Made by a program: the position numbers and the translations under genes | Assembly (NCBI GenBank): GCA_023014365.1 | Contig: JAEBUN010000006.1 | Location: 1,674,001 to 1,738,000 of the forward strand | Reading direction: 5' to 3' | DNA length: 64,000 nt | From: Lepiota brunneoincarnata | Lineage: Eukaryota; Basidiomycota; Agaricomycetes; Agaricales; Agaricaceae | In this document: in pieces, positions 12,586-24,489 of the stretch | Position numbering within the stretch: position 1 is the first letter of the stretch | How the letters are laid out: each line of letters opens with the position of its first letter | The notes under the pieces: model-generated | What the model was told of the DNA's origin: nothing | Databases searched by the model: none | What the model saw: the letters and a program-made list of their open reading frames with translations, nothing else

Positions 12586-15410
12586 CCGCGGGGTTGGGCA
12601 AACTGAACCAGTTTCTCCAGTCTGGCCATCTCCCCCATCAGAATGATTCCCATCTAATACCTTCCTGTCGTTTACTAAGGAGGGAGCAGTTAGGGAGAAA
12701 GGGACAACGATAGTTCCGAGTCACGCATCTGATAGGTTCAACCAGGAATGTGTCATTCCCCTGGTCCACTGTGTGTATTACGGAACTCCAATCAAAAGTC
12801 CAAAGGTGTTGATCGGATGGTCATGTGTATGTATAGAGCCTCCGACATGTGAAGACATTTCCTTTCGTCAGGTTCGGGCATGAGCCCGCGAGGCTGGCAT
12901 CAGGAGTGCCATTCGCTTGCTGATGTAGTACCATGAGGTGGATTGAGCACGAATGTTTAGCTCAATGATGGAACACGGAACTAGACAGTGGAACTAGTAC
13001 TCGGAGTCTGAGGTCCGGCGTCCAATACATGATAAGGAAGATCGCGCAGCATGGCTCCCGAGAGTTGTCAAACGGGTTTTATTCGACTAACGATTTTTCC
13101 GAGGGAAGGACCACATGGGGGTGACTCCCATGCGGGCGTGTTGTGAATTTAAACGCAAATCGCACGCAGGCATCAGGACCGCCTACGCCGCCACCACAGA
13201 AAGCTTATACCTCAAGGTAGCCCCAACACATGTGAGTGGCGGGCGATGTTGAACGGTAAATACCACAAGTCAAGTGAGATCAATCGGGATATAATTGTGA
13301 CGACATCGATAAGGCGGGTTCTCTACCATTAGCTGGGACTAACATGATATCCAAAACAGATATCTTCTGGAAAATGGTCGGTAAATGTGACGTGGGACAA
13401 TTTCGGAGTGTCTTGCCGGGTAACGCTGAATGAGCGAATCCATGACCGATGAATGATAGTAAGGTGTGCCAGCTAAAGATATGTGGCACGATAGTCCAGA
13501 ACAAATATATATATGATCAGACACGGGACGTGTTGATCTCTGTTACCTCGATTTTGATACGAGATTAGAGTATTGCTCAAGTCGAACGCCGTAGTGCAGA
13601 AATTGAAACCGAAATTCCACTCCCCATTGCTTCGCACTGTTAAATTTCGTGGTGAGCCTGAGAGAGGTAATATGTTTCGCGGACTCCGAACCAGTGGGGC
13701 CCGAACTTGGATGCAAGTCGAGCGTGCTAATGGGATGAATCGTTGCCGGGCGCGTCGGGCGCAATCAGATCAAGTTGAGTGAGGAGCAAGAGGGAGCAAG
13801 CTGGAACCAGTTCTGTTCTATTCTGTGACCTTCTACCTACAAACCTGTGGTTGGGCCCCACGGCATCAACACCCTTCCCTGATAATACCGACTAAAAAGG
13901 CAAAAGAAAAGAGCCATCGTATTGTCATTTATTTGTGCGCATGTGCACACGAGTCGTTCGGATCGACTTCTAGAGACAGAATACCAACGTATAGACTCTA
14001 GAGGGGTTACTGTGGTACTGTTATAACATCTCCGGTAGCGTATAGGAACATAATCAGGCGGGGTGAATGATACTCTACCTGATATTAGTCATTGGTAATC
14101 GGGGGCTCGCGAGGAAGCTTTCGGGTATCCGTCCGTTTGGCAGGTGCCCGGAACCTTCTCTGTAATATATTTGGGGCTCATAAATCCTAGCCTCTGCACA
14201 TATGAGAGGCAAATGTTGCCAAGAAATCTGCATGGAATAACTACATCTTTGTCGAGACTCGAAGCATAGGTGAGAATGCGTAGTCATGGCTTTGATTGTA
14301 TTTGTTTGTAATTATTTGGAAACCCCCTGCCGGTCACTGCCTTCCCGATTCCGCTAAACCACTTTCTCCGGTGCCTATCTTCCGAGCTTTGCAGACCTAA
14401 AGGCACCTGTGGCTTTGATTGCTCGTGGTTAAAACCAGGTGAGGTGGTAGAGGTCGCAGCAGCAGTGTCATGCGGATATATCTTTCATGGGCAATATAGA
14501 TACATAAGCTATTGCCGGTCATCAGAGGTTACGCCTCCTACCTCAGTACACCCAGGGCCGCTGTCCCCACTTGGTTCACTTTCATTCCACGGGGCGTCGT
14601 TGGCAATGCTTATGTGGGTCCCGGCTGGGGCATCACACGGTTATGCATCCAGTACAAACCCCCAAACGAGAGCTTGGATCGATAATATCACTTATTTCCC
14701 CAGTTTCGTGTGAACCGGTTTTGCGTCGTCCACATCTTCAGTAAGGTAACACCACATACGGTAGATCCAATCAAAGAGGCCAGGCGGGCAAGCTCGTGGA
14801 AAGAAAACAAATCAGAATCCCAAAACTCCGTCTCCTACTTATCAGCATTTGGCTCTCACATTCCCCCCGCACCACGCGGCCGCTGACCCACTCCCCCGGA
14901 GTTTTACGAGCTGCCCTCAACGTTAATGAGTTACAGTTAACGTTACGTTTATGAAGCCCTGAGCGCTGAGCGCCGAAAGGCGAACCCTCCAATAGATCCC
15001 AAAATCAAATATCCCATCTCCTGCGAACCAGTTCCGAATCACCCAGGTACGCAACATCTAGTCAGTAAGGATGTCATTGTGACTATAACTATGACGATAG
15101 GTATGACGACGGTTATGACTCCAAGATTTATATATGACTCTGTTTCATCTTCGTAACTACGGTCGCGGATAATGATCAATGGGGATTCGCCGGACTTTTT
15201 TCTCAGTATGAATATGCGTCCGTGTCTTCCCCCCACTCCGAGAAAAGAAATGTTACATATGGACGGAGACATACGTGGCGCGTGTGTGTGGGGAGAGATG
15301 TTTACAAATCCGAACTTGGGGGGGGGGGTTTCGCAAATGGGGAATAGGGATCAGGGTTGGGTTTTTGAAATGGGGTTCCTGATAGGCCCGGCTGCGAGTA
15401 CCTAATCATA
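12560..15410. repeat. Segmental duplication block, unit 1
   Basis: This stretch is visibly similar to 16,430-18,935 (for instance the shared block at 12,690-12,830 and 16,555-16,700, and again at 13,300-13,570 and 17,680-17,945). Its second half (14,290-15,410) is similar to 37,420-39,900, 40,556-41,175 and 43,340-44,150. The last of these lies just downstream of the Hsp110 gene. No intact gene is present. CpG dinucleotides are still common here, unlike in the copy at 36-40 kb. Confidence 0.75.
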
Positions 15411-15589
15411 TGTAACCTAGTTTCTTTACTAATCATCTCGAGTTACTTCTCTTTGTAATAATAGTGTACTTTCCCCAGAAATACGATAGTTCTACCCTGT
15501 CAAATCCTCTAGTGTGAATCTCTCTCTATCTCTTCGACTCTCGTGTGTCACAACTCGTTTCAACTTTCGCCACACTTGTGCCACATACT

Positions 15590-15893
15590 TTAGCCGAAAT
15601 TATTATAACCAATCGGAAGGGTTTTAGATTCGCCCCCGTTCCGGCGAGCGATGTCGTACAATGTGTAGACTCGAAACAGTGCAGGTGAGAAGTAATGGGT
15701 AGTGTCCGTCTCGGTATTATGAATTGTCCAGGGGGCTGGTTCTTGGGCATACATGTTAAGAAAGTGTTGACGCAATGTTCGAATGAGGTCAGGGACGCCT
15801 TCCAGCTGGTGCGAACCATAGTATAAGGCCAAAAGATGCCGTTCCAGATGAAGGATATGATGGAGACAAAGAAGTAGATTATGAAGCGAGTTG
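15590..15893 (-). pseudogene. Possible gene fragment, about 100 codons, unknown family
   Basis: Minus-strand codons from about 15,893 to the TAA at 15,590 read as an ordinary-looking protein segment containing LYYGSHQLEGVPDLIRTLRQ, then FLNMYAQEPAPWTIHN and YFSPALFRVYTLYDIARRNG. An upstream in-frame stop pair and the lack of a start codon suggest a fragment. It lies in the unique 0.8-kb gap between duplicated unit 1 and the Hsp110 fragment. I do not recognise it. Confidence 0.3.
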
Positions 15894-16213
15894 TGGTTTG
15901 AGGTTCACTAAAGTACACCCGGGTGTTTCGGGAGTTAAAGCTCCTAACAAAATTCGTTCATCTGTCCCCTTTAGCATATTGTTTCTGGCTGGTAATTGTC
16001 TTGTCCCCTATAGCTTCCAAATATTGATCCGTTGCAGTAAGGTAGCCAGTTTTGGAATAGGGGAGTCATGTAATAGCTCCAGATTTCCACTCGACTTCGA
16101 ACAAGGTGTTCCTTCTGTTTTCAGAATGGGACCGTATTCACTCTACCGCCCATTCCTTATGTGGGTCTTTGATATCCCAGATCTGAGAGGATAATTACTT
16201 GGGGAACAATCTA

Positions 16214-16430
16214 TCGTCATTCAGAGGGGCCTCCATGTTGGCGGAAAGAATCTTCTTGAGCTTTTCGCAGCCAAAGCCGAGACAGGAAGTGACCCTTGGG
16301 CTGGATAAAACATCGACCTCACACTTTCTTTGAACTGGGTGTAGCTAAAGTGTTGGACGAGGGCACAATCGATGTCACTACCATCGAGATTACGATCGGT
16401 GCTTTTCACGGTCAATTAGCCTTTAGCGAG
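16214..16430 (-). pseudogene. Hsp110 (Hsp88) gene fragment, internal part
   Basis: About 215 bp closely match the Hsp110 gene at about 46,157-46,370, in the same orientation. The matching part encodes the stretch of the nucleotide-binding domain around GGRDIDYALVQHF and the following GCEKLKKIL segment. Differences include a stop in place of a Gln codon near 16,417, an extra TAG-containing insertion near 16,340 and several missense changes, so it is dead. At the position where the full gene has one extra base (about 46,353-46,358) this fragment has one base fewer, which is useful evidence about the ancestral frame. It joins straight into duplicated unit 2. Confidence 0.88.
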
Positions 16431-18935
16431 AGACTAAGATTAGGGTGAATTGGCAAGCTGAACCAGTTCCTCCAGTCTGGTCGTCTTTTCCATCAGAATG
16501 ATTTCCACCTAGTGCCCCACTGTCATTTACGAAGGAAAAAACATTTGGGAGAAAGGGACAACGATAGTTCCGAGTCACACATCTGATAGGTCATAGCAAG
16601 AATGTGTCATTTCCCAGTCCACCGTGTGTATTATGGAACTCTAATCAAAAGCCCAATGGTGTTGGCTGAATGATCATGTGTGTGTATAGAACCTCCAACA
16701 TGTGAAGAAATGTTCTTTCATCAGTGAAGAGGAGTAAGTGGGGCTGATAAGCGAGCACCACTGGGTCCGTCAGTCGCAAGGCTTCGACCCAGAGGAGAGA
16801 GAGAGATGAGAAGAGAGGCGAGAAAAGATGAGAACGAGAGCATGAGAGAGAGATGGGCGAGAACTTAGGCAGCTGATAGATGAGAGGTGGTATATTTCGC
16901 TACCCGTAATACAAATTTCTAGCTAGTCTCTATACTATGAGGTGGATGTTTTAGATAGGGAAAAGGAGAGGTTGGAACGCAAAATGGAAAATGAAAGTGG
17001 CTGTGAAATTTGTATAGAAATTAGTAGCATATGGTTTTACAACAGAAACAAAGAGAGAAACAAGAAAAGGGGCAAAATGAATTCGCCTACGCCATCCGCC
17101 GCTTGCATGACGTGTCCATGCGTGTTGGTGGTCGTATTTGGCGTGTTTTGGGTGGTGAACATGCCAGGAGCGTGTGGGCACCGTGGTTCTCTCCGCGGTC
17201 TCGTCTAGGGCTAATGGAAGAGGGGATGACGGGTGCTACGCGAGCAGCCGTTGTCCGCTCTCCACATCAGGTTCAGGTACGAGCTTGCGAGACTGGCATC
17301 AGGAGCGGCTTCGCTTGTTGATGGGGACCATAAGCATAAATGTTGAGCTCAATGATGGAACATGGAACTAGACGATGGAACTAGGGTTCGGAGCCTGAGG
17401 TCCAACGTCCAATGCAGGATAAGGAAACATCTCAGCATAGCTCCTGAGCGGGTTTTATTCGACTAACGATTGTTCCAAAGGAAGGACCACATGGGGTGAC
17501 TCCCACGTGTGTTGTGAATTTAACGCAAATCGCACGCAGGCATCAGGAGCGTTATGCCACCAATACAGGAAGCTGATACACCAAGGTAAGCCCCAACGCA
17601 AGTGAGTAGGCAGGCGATATTGAACAGTAAATACCACAAGTCAATCGAGATATGATCTGGATGGTATCAATAGGGCGGGTTCTCCACTATTAACCAATTC
17701 TAACATGATATCCAAAACAGATATCTTCTGGGAATGGCCAGTGAATGCAATGTGTGACAGTTTCAGAGTGTCTTTCCAGATAACGCTGAATGAGGGAATC
17801 CATGACTGAGGAATGAACCGAGGCACAAAGATGTGTCTCTTAAGAATATGTGTCACGACCGCCCAGAACAATATATACTGTATATATAATCAGACACAGG
17901 ATATGTTGGTCCTTATGGCCCCGATTTTGACAACAGACTAGAGTATTTCTCAAGTCGAACGTCCGTAGTGCAGGAATTAAAACTGACATTCCATTCTCTA
18001 TTGCTTTGCGCTATTAAATTTCGTGGCGTTGGGGTGAGCCTGAGAGAGGAAATATGTACCAGCGGGCCCGAACTTGGGTGTGCCAACGGGATAATTGTCG
18101 TTGGGCGCGCCGGGTGTAGGTTGAGTAAGGGCCAAGAGGGAGCAAGCTGGAATAAGTTCTGTTCTGTTCTGCGGCCTTCTCGCTACAAACTCGTGGTTTG
18201 GCCCCACGGCATCGGTGCCTTCCCTGATAATACCTGCTAAAAAGACAAAAGAAGAGTGTCATCCAATTGTCATCTATTTATGCGCATGTGCACACATAAG
18301 TCGTTCGGATTGACTTCTAGAGACAGACCAACGTATAGCCTCTAGAGGAGTCACTGCAGTGCTGTTATAATATCTCCGGTAGTGTATTGGAACATAATCT
18401 GTAGAATAAACCCCAAAACAAATGTCCCATAAAAATATTCTGGCTGATATTAGTCTTTGGTAACCGACGGCTCACAAGAAAGTTCTGGGGCATCTTTCTG
18501 TTGGGCGTATGGCCAGAATCTTCTGTTATATTTTTGTAGCTTATAAATCTTACCTTCTGCACATATGAGGGGTTGATAGTGCCAATAAATCCGCATAGAA
18601 TAACTACATTTTTCTTGAAACATTGCTGAGAGTAGGTGAGAATGCCCAGTGACCATATTAGTTTGTGGTTATTTGGAAACACCCTCTTGCTGGTCAGTGC
18701 CTTCCCAATTTCGCTAAACCCCTTTCCCAGGCACCTACCTGCCAAACTTTGTAGATATAAAGGTGCCCATGGCATTAATCACTCATGTTTAGAATTAGGT
18801 GAAATGGTAGAGGTTGCAGTGGCAGTCTCATGCAAGGTGGATATATCTTTCACAGGAAATCGAGGTGAGCTATTGCCATTCATCAGAGATTAAGTCTCCT
18901 ATCTCAGTACACCCAGGACTACTGTCCCCACTTGG
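16431..18935. repeat. Segmental duplication block, unit 2
   Basis: Similar to unit 1 over nearly its whole length (16,431-16,724 with 12,575-12,880, then 17,265-18,930 with 12,880-14,570). The two parts are separated by a 540-bp insertion that unit 1 lacks. It starts at the Hsp110 fragment and stops abruptly near 18,935, where CpG-poor unrelated DNA begins. No intact gene was seen. Confidence 0.75.
16725..17264. mobile_element. Solo-LTR-like insertion, 540 bp
   Basis: Comparison with the empty site in unit 1 (about 12,880) exposes an insertion. It is flanked by the direct repeat catcag (16,719-16,724 and 17,265-17,270), begins TGAAGAGG and ends CTCTCCA. The TG...CA ends and the target duplication fit a solo LTR. 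A 6-bp duplication is slightly longer than usual, so another element type is possible. The internal open frames are not recognisable proteins. A GA-rich block lies at about 16,795-16,860. Confidence 0.55.
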
Positions 18936-19912
18936 ACATCGAGTTCAGAGGAAGACATGAAGTGTGCTGAATGCCTGGCAAGGTGTGAAAGGGGACTCAT
19001 CACATTATCAATTCAGAAAGTCCTTGGTTCAAACCTGAGCTGACTCACTTCATCACTATTCTTCCTTCCCTCACTGCTATGTGTATCTATAAACTGCCTA
19101 TGATAGGAGCCTTCTCTTTTGTGCTGACCAGAGCAATGATAGAACCATGCAAACCACATATTTGAGGCAACACAAGCCAGAACAAACATTTGGGCTGCAT
19201 TGAAGGTGAGCAATAGAACAGCAGACAACACAAAATACTCTGTCACTCATCAAAGTGCATATCTTCCATCTTTTCATGCCACCCTCATCATCTGCAGCTT
19301 CTGGAAGAATTTCTGCCCCTTCTGCTGGGAATCATGAGTTGTATGGCTCACAATGATCATGCCCTTAAATCAGAACCTTGTGAGATGGCAAGTTTTCTTC
19401 TCCTGCTTTGCCAGGTCTGAGCACACTTTGTTCTAGCCTTCAGTTGGGGGGCCACACTTTTGAACCATATTTTCCACAATTCTCCCTATCTCTCTATCCC
19501 CAAACTAAACATGGGCCTGGCTTTCTTGCCTCTCACTTATCCATTCACCCTCTCAAACATGGCTCATGCTGCAGTGCACTCTGTGGGCTTAGCAGGGCAT
19601 CTGGCCAGGCATGATACTGCATACCCCCCTCTCTCACTCACCAGCCTTCAATTTCCTGTGTATACTATGACACACAATATCCAGCATCCTTTCCAAAAAA
19701 CTTCCCTCACTCCCCAACTACTGGACTCAATACATAGTATTGAGTTCTATCATCCAACATCATGTACAATTTATAATCCATATCATATTTAATCTGGACC
19801 CCTCACAGCCCAAGATATGAGCATGATTGTATGCACAATAGCAGAGGCTCAGCAAAAATGGAAGGATGAACAGCTGAACAGTGCATTTGGTTTCTTGTGC
19901 AAATCCAACAGT
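18936..19912. other. CpG-poor region without a supported gene; weak tRNA-like motif
   Basis: CpG almost disappears here, and TG and CA are frequent, which suggests a methylated and deaminated stretch. No gene is supported. At 18,974-19,036 there is a tRNA-gene-like pair of motifs: TGGCAAGGTG (A-box-like) and, about 45 bp later, GGTTCAAACC (B-box-like). I could not fold a credible cloverleaf, so it may be a remnant of a tRNA-derived SINE or chance. Confidence 0.4.
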
Positions 19913-20623
19913 TGTTATGAACAGTCCAGACCGAGAAGAGCAAGAACAACTATTTGACTTTACAAGATGGGTACAGGAGACCACAGACCAGTTGCAAGCA
20001 CAGGAATATGAAGATAAAGAAGGGGAATACTACAATGCCATGCAGGACCTAGCAAGAGAAGCAGGAATGGAGATAACTCTGGAGGATATTCTGGAATACC
20101 CCAAGGATGAAGAAGATAGCCATGGATTGACTGATCCAACCTCCAATATGGATGGAAGCACCAAGAGAATGGAGAGCAAGAATGGAAGAGAATCCATGGA
20201 GATAGGATTGGGAGAAGAGGATTATGAGTCAGAAGAAAGCGATGGAACATCGCACAGCAGTGGAATGAAGAACAAGGACACTGGCTCATTGTAAGATATA
20301 AATAACAGTAGGATGCCATCAGCTAAGATGCGCATCATGGTCAAGACTGCACAGGACAAGTAGAACAGCCCAATAACCTATAACAAGTATATAGCATCTC
20401 ATAGGTATATAAGGCCTGTACAAGTAGAGATTAAAGCCTTAAGCTTTAATCTTGTTAACAGCAGTCGTTAACCCCTCTCTGCCTTAACTTGGCATGTTCC
20501 CTTGTTATCTCATTGAGCATGATCCACTAAGCTCTGCAAGGCCAACCGTCTTGGACACCTTGTAGAGTGATTGAAGGCCTTCTCCAGTTATCTTTGGATA
20601 CAGAAGGAGCAAGGATCATAACA
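19913..20623 (+). mobile_element. Solo LTR (711 bp) of the 8.2-kb chromovirus family
   Basis: It begins TGTTATGA and ends TCATAACA, an 8-bp perfect terminal inverted repeat. It is flanked by acagt (19,908-19,912) and atagt (20,624-20,628), a 5-bp target duplication with one C-to-T change. It is a diverged, CpG-poor relative of the LTRs at 55,107-55,804 and 62,645-63,342. It keeps the same TATA motif and hairpin near 20,410-20,455, and an open reading frame from ATG 19,917 to the stop near 20,292 that starts MNSPDREEQEQLFDFTRWVQ. The internal element is gone, as expected after LTR-LTR recombination. Confidence 0.92.
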
Positions 20624-21393
20624 ATAGTGTCTTTACATACTTTGTTGACACACCATTACTGGAGTGGGAGGCTAGTAGAGGTGGTGGTTGAATAGTTTCT
20701 GAAGGCCACCTAATTTGAAGCAAGAGGTCAACACTGCATTGGTCATGTCACCATGTGAGTCTGTTGACTTGGTTGGGCTCTATATATCCTTCTCATGCAA
20801 GGATTGTCCAAGGTGTCACTAGCCAATATGCAATCCCTTACCATAAGAAAGTACCTGCCAAAGGCCACATACAAAGGCAACATTGCACCTGGCTGTCCTC
20901 TACCCAAATCACACCCTTCACTAGGTTTGATTGCAAAAATGTGCTTGAAGTGTGTCTTGTTTTACACATCTGCAAAGTCTCTTGCAAGAGCATCCACATT
21001 TGGAGGCAATGGAGAACTCTCCATGGAGTTGAGGAAGTGCCTGACCAACAAAGTGGCTTGGGCAAAAAATGGATTAGAGGAGTTGAAAGATAGCAACCCA
21101 ACCCTCCACTTCAGCAAGTGAGATAATGAAAAAGGAGTCAGGTGGTGGGCAAATTGGAGTGTCCACACATTCTATGAATTTTACAAAGGAATGAATGACT
21201 TGGTGAATGCTTGGTTCCCCTAGTGTGCCAAGATCTACTTGTTTGCTTCACAGCTGAATTTTCAGCCTGTGCTGACCCCCAGGATCTCTGCTGCCCAAGT
21301 TTGCCCCTATAATTTACCTGTACCCACTTTCAGTCCAGGGTCACTGGGAAATGTGCAATGGCAGACAGAGGCACTCAAACTGAGGAGGTAGGA
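20624..21393. other. CpG-poor region with small uncharacterised open frames
   Basis: Nothing is recognised. A plus-strand frame at about 20,795-21,121 contains ordinary-looking peptide (for example TFGGNGELSMELRKCLTNKV) but has no start context, partner exon or family resemblance that I can see. It may be a relic of host or repeat coding sequence between the solo LTR and the minus-strand chromovirus. Confidence 0.35.
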
Positions 21394-21777
21394 TGTTACC
21401 CGGGTTAGGGGTTTGCTCTTGAGTAGCACGGGGTTCGACACAGGATGTCTATACAGACTTGGTCCTGTCCTACTAAGCATGACTTGGAGATGACAGAGCA
21501 CTATAGTCCAGCCAGTTTAGAGGCAAAGAGTTATAGGAGGCAAGAACTTTATAACACTAAGATAAGGATACAAGGTATTGTACTGTATCCTTATATACTT
21601 CTAAGTGTGGCTGTACTCCTACTATAATAGTTCAGACCAAGGTAATTATGAGTCAGAGATAAGAAACATGAGGCATATGGTAATAATAGTCCTTCTGATG
21701 TACACTACTGATGGTTTCATAGTGACATGGGAATGTAGTTAAAAATAACTGTCCTTCTGATAAGAGTTCTGATAACA
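21394..21777 (-). repeat. 3' LTR of family 1 chromovirus
   Basis: 384 bp with TGTTA/TAACA ends, nearly identical to the partner LTR. Several of the visible differences fall at CpG sites (for example cccgggtt versus cccaggtt, and cacggggttcg versus catggggtttg). Confidence 0.95.
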
Positions 21778-21815
21778 TTAGGTCTGTTTCTAGAGTTGTT
21801 TTCCATTACAACTCA

Positions 21816-23147
21816 TTAGTTTCCTTCTTCCGGGTATTCAGCTAAGTAGTTTGGTTCATAGTAATTGATTTGGGCTTGGTCGGTGGAGTCTGGTCTGGGG
21901 GGAATGACGGGAGAGAAAGGAGGAGTGGGGGTTCTGTGGAGGTCAAGTACAGTGGCTGTTTCTGGGGATGGAGGTTGTCCTGGATAGAAGATGTCGTATA
22001 GGAGGCATCTGAAATGGGGACTTTCTATCCTTTCTTCTGGTGGGGTGGTTGGATTTTCTTCAGAAGGAACCACATGGTTCTCCTGTAATATTTGATTTGG
22101 CCACGTCATTGTAGCATTCCTCGTAATAATCATCATTGGTGAGATTGATGTATTGATGGTGAGTTGTGGGAGTGGTCGAGGAATGGGTTGCAGGATTTCT
22201 GGAGTAGGGGGCATGTCGAGTCTTTCAATTTGGACATTTGGTCCGTTTATGGCAAGGTTGGAAGACTGCGCAGTGGGGGCATCAGTATTTGATGCAGTCG
22301 TAGGAATAGTGTCCTGGGGCATACTGTTTGCATCTGAGGCATGCGAATTGGGGGCAGTCCATGGTCCAGTGTCCTGTATGTCTGCATTGGATGCAGACTG
22401 ACCTGTCAGTGGTTCGGGGGTTGGTTTGCTTGTGAATGGGATTGGGGGAGTTCCGAACTGGGACATTGTTATTGGCAACGGTGTGGGTGATGTTCTTGGT
22501 GGGGGTGAGAAGTCTGAAGGGATTTCTGATACTGGTGGGCTTTCCTCCCTTATTGGGGATGGTGGTGATAATCGCGGCAGTGGTTGTCGTGGTAGTGGTG
22601 GGGATGGTTGTGGTGGGGGGCTGCAAGATATGTACCTCATTTTGTTTGGGTATGTTCTTCAACACCTTGGACATGAGGCCCAATCTTAAGTGGAGAAGTT
22701 GCTCGAGTGATTCTGCCCAGGCACGTTGTGTATTGTATGCAGTAGCGAGAGCCTTAGTCTGTCGTATGTGGTGGGTATAATCATACCAGAGTTGTCGAGG
22801 GTATTCTGAAATTGAAGTGTGTTCCAATTTAGTCATAAAGGCTCCGTCGGTGGCAGCCTCATGCAGATCTCCATCAGAAGGGTGATCTGGTCCATATGAT
22901 TGTACTCCAGCTGTATGGTATCTAAGGGAGGTGGCTGGGGCAGCTGTTGGTTCTGGGGTGTCATTGGGGTTGGGGGTCTCATCTCTGAGAGAGGTGTATG
23001 CGGCAGCGAAGGTGTCAGAGGGGGTGTAGGGAGACAGGGCCAGAATGGGAGTTGTTTGAAGTGTAGTATGTTCGATGCTTGCATTGTTGACGATGAAAAG
23101 GTGGAAACGTTTGTGGGTTTTAATATAGATAAATGGCTTGTTCTCAC
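21816..23147 (-). pseudogene. Family 1 ORF B: Pro-rich post-pol protein, broken
   Basis: One minus-strand frame is open at 22,833-23,147 and again at 21,816-22,640, with stops between. It is very rich in Pro, Ser and Thr (for example PPQPSPPLPRQPLPRLSPP) and ends EYPEEGN 39 bp before the 3' LTR. It overlaps ORF A in another frame, the same arrangement as ORF A and ORF B in the young element at 61-63 kb. There the corresponding frame runs on into the LTR; here it stops before it. No known domain was recognised. Confidence 0.6.
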
Positions 23148-23157
23148 TAAGCTTAGT

Positions 23158-24216
23158 TGAAATTCGATAAGCTTAAGTTAATACAAGTAGTATGAGATAG
23201 ATAATGAACAGTTTCGTCTTTTAGGGTGTTCTGGGGGTGTGTTCTGACAGCGAAATTCAAGAGAATAGTGTTTTTAGAGGTTAACAAACAGCCGTTGAAG
23301 TTATCTTAGCCGTACAGTGCAACAGTGAAAGGACAATCCCTGTCAATTCAAAGCGTGGGGTCTCTAGTCTCTTGTCTCTGGTCTCTGAACTCTGTTCTCT
23401 GTCTCTGTCTCTGTCTCTAGCACTCTGGAACTCTAAACTCTGGACTCTGTTCTCTGTCTCTGTCTCTGGGTTGGTCAACGACCAAAGAAATCATACTTAA
23501 CGACGCACACTAAATAGTCCTCTGAAACTGTTCTTGATCATGGCTTGCAGACTTGCATGTGGAAGTGGGGGTGAGACCTCTTGCTTCTCCATGAACAAGC
23601 GCGACCGTATTTATATTGTTTAGATACATGTGAGAGATAGTAAATATGAAATAGAAAACAATAAGCTTAATTGTTACAGGTACTGCAGAATATTTTGGGA
23701 AGGTTCAGCAGCATTTCTACCTTGCCCTGGGTTATGGGTTTTTCTCTGATTGATGAATGGCAATCCAGCCAGACATGTTCCATGCTTGTCTGCATTATTC
23801 TGCATCCACGCGAGTGTGTTAAGCCTCCAGATCAATTATGATTGGAATATATAGCATATGTACAATCCCTTGATCCATTGTAATTAATCTCAGTCAGGCA
23901 GTATGCCGAGGTGCCAGGACCCACAAAGCACTTGTTAATTATGAGTCTTTGATATGTCTAGGGTTTTGGGCATCGGGTGTCACCTCCTGAATGTTGGACG
24001 TTCCATTCCGTGGTCCGGTCATCATTATTGGGCTCACTATGGGCATAATACTCCTGCAACAGCCGCTATGTACATTCTTTAGGTTCCAACAAATCCGAGT
24101 TCATCAGAAAACTGCTTGTAAGGTCCCTTGATGCAACCAGAGTATACTCGATAGGCTATGTAAAGTCCGGAATCCCTCCGGAGAGCATTCTGATAGCTTG
24201 GTTCACTAAGCTTAGT
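23158..24216. mobile_element. 1,059-bp insertion with 14-bp flanking repeats, type unknown
   Basis: The direct repeat TCACTAAGCTTAGT lies at 23,144-23,157 and 24,203-24,216. Removing one repeat plus the intervening DNA restores the ORF A frame. The insert has more CpG than the element around it, so it is probably younger. It contains a (TCTCTG)n tract and no recognisable coding region, and I see no terminal inverted repeats or TG...CA ends. A long target duplication suggests a non-LTR or SINE-like insertion, but the repeat is itself nearly palindromic, so its true length is uncertain. Confidence 0.6.
23370..23470. repeat. (TCTCTG)n-type minisatellite
   Basis: Two runs of TCTCTG-like repeats are separated by about 35 bp (ctctgttctctgtctctg occurs twice). 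They lie inside the 1,059-bp insertion. Confidence 0.75.
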
Positions 24217-24489
24217 GATAATGAGCTGGTTTGAACACTTCCAAGGCTCGAATATCCTCAGTTCGGTCGAACTGGCTACTACGGGACATAGTACCAATCC
24301 TCTATAGGGTTCTTTAATGATATAGCCAATGATTCTATGTAGAGAATTGTTCTGGAGTATGGAATTCATGTATAGGCATGAAATCGGTGTATCAACGATG
24401 ATGATGGAGGATGATGAGGATGTTGGCGAGGGTGTTGTTGAGAAAGGGGGAGTGGTTTGGGGGCGAGTGAGGTCAAGGTTCATGGGCAT

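Larger units (their letters stand above)
22282..24489 (-). pseudogene. Family 1 ORF A: tandem zinc-knuckle protein, split by an insertion
   Basis: The start is ATG 24,489 (MPMNLDLTRPQTTPPF...). The frame runs to 24,217, is interrupted by a 1,059-bp insertion (a multiple of three), and resumes from 23,157 to the stop at 22,282. Removing the insertion joins LIITKLSE directly to NKPFIYIK in frame. Near the C-terminus lie two zinc knuckles: CX2CX4HX4C, four residues, then CX2CX6HX4C (CIQCRHTGHWTMDC and CLRCKQYAPGHYSYDC). The same pair with the same spacing occurs in ORF A of the young element (61,388-62,248). It is probably an RNA- or DNA-binding accessory protein of the retroelement; the function is inferred from the knuckles only. 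Confidence 0.7.

Noticed and set aside
16795..16860. GA-rich block as a regulatory element
   Set aside because: It lies inside a solo-LTR-like insertion and is better seen as a simple repeat.
18974..19036. tRNA-like A-box and B-box pair
   Set aside because: No acceptor stem or cloverleaf could be built, so it is not called as a tRNA; mentioned only as a possible SINE remnant.
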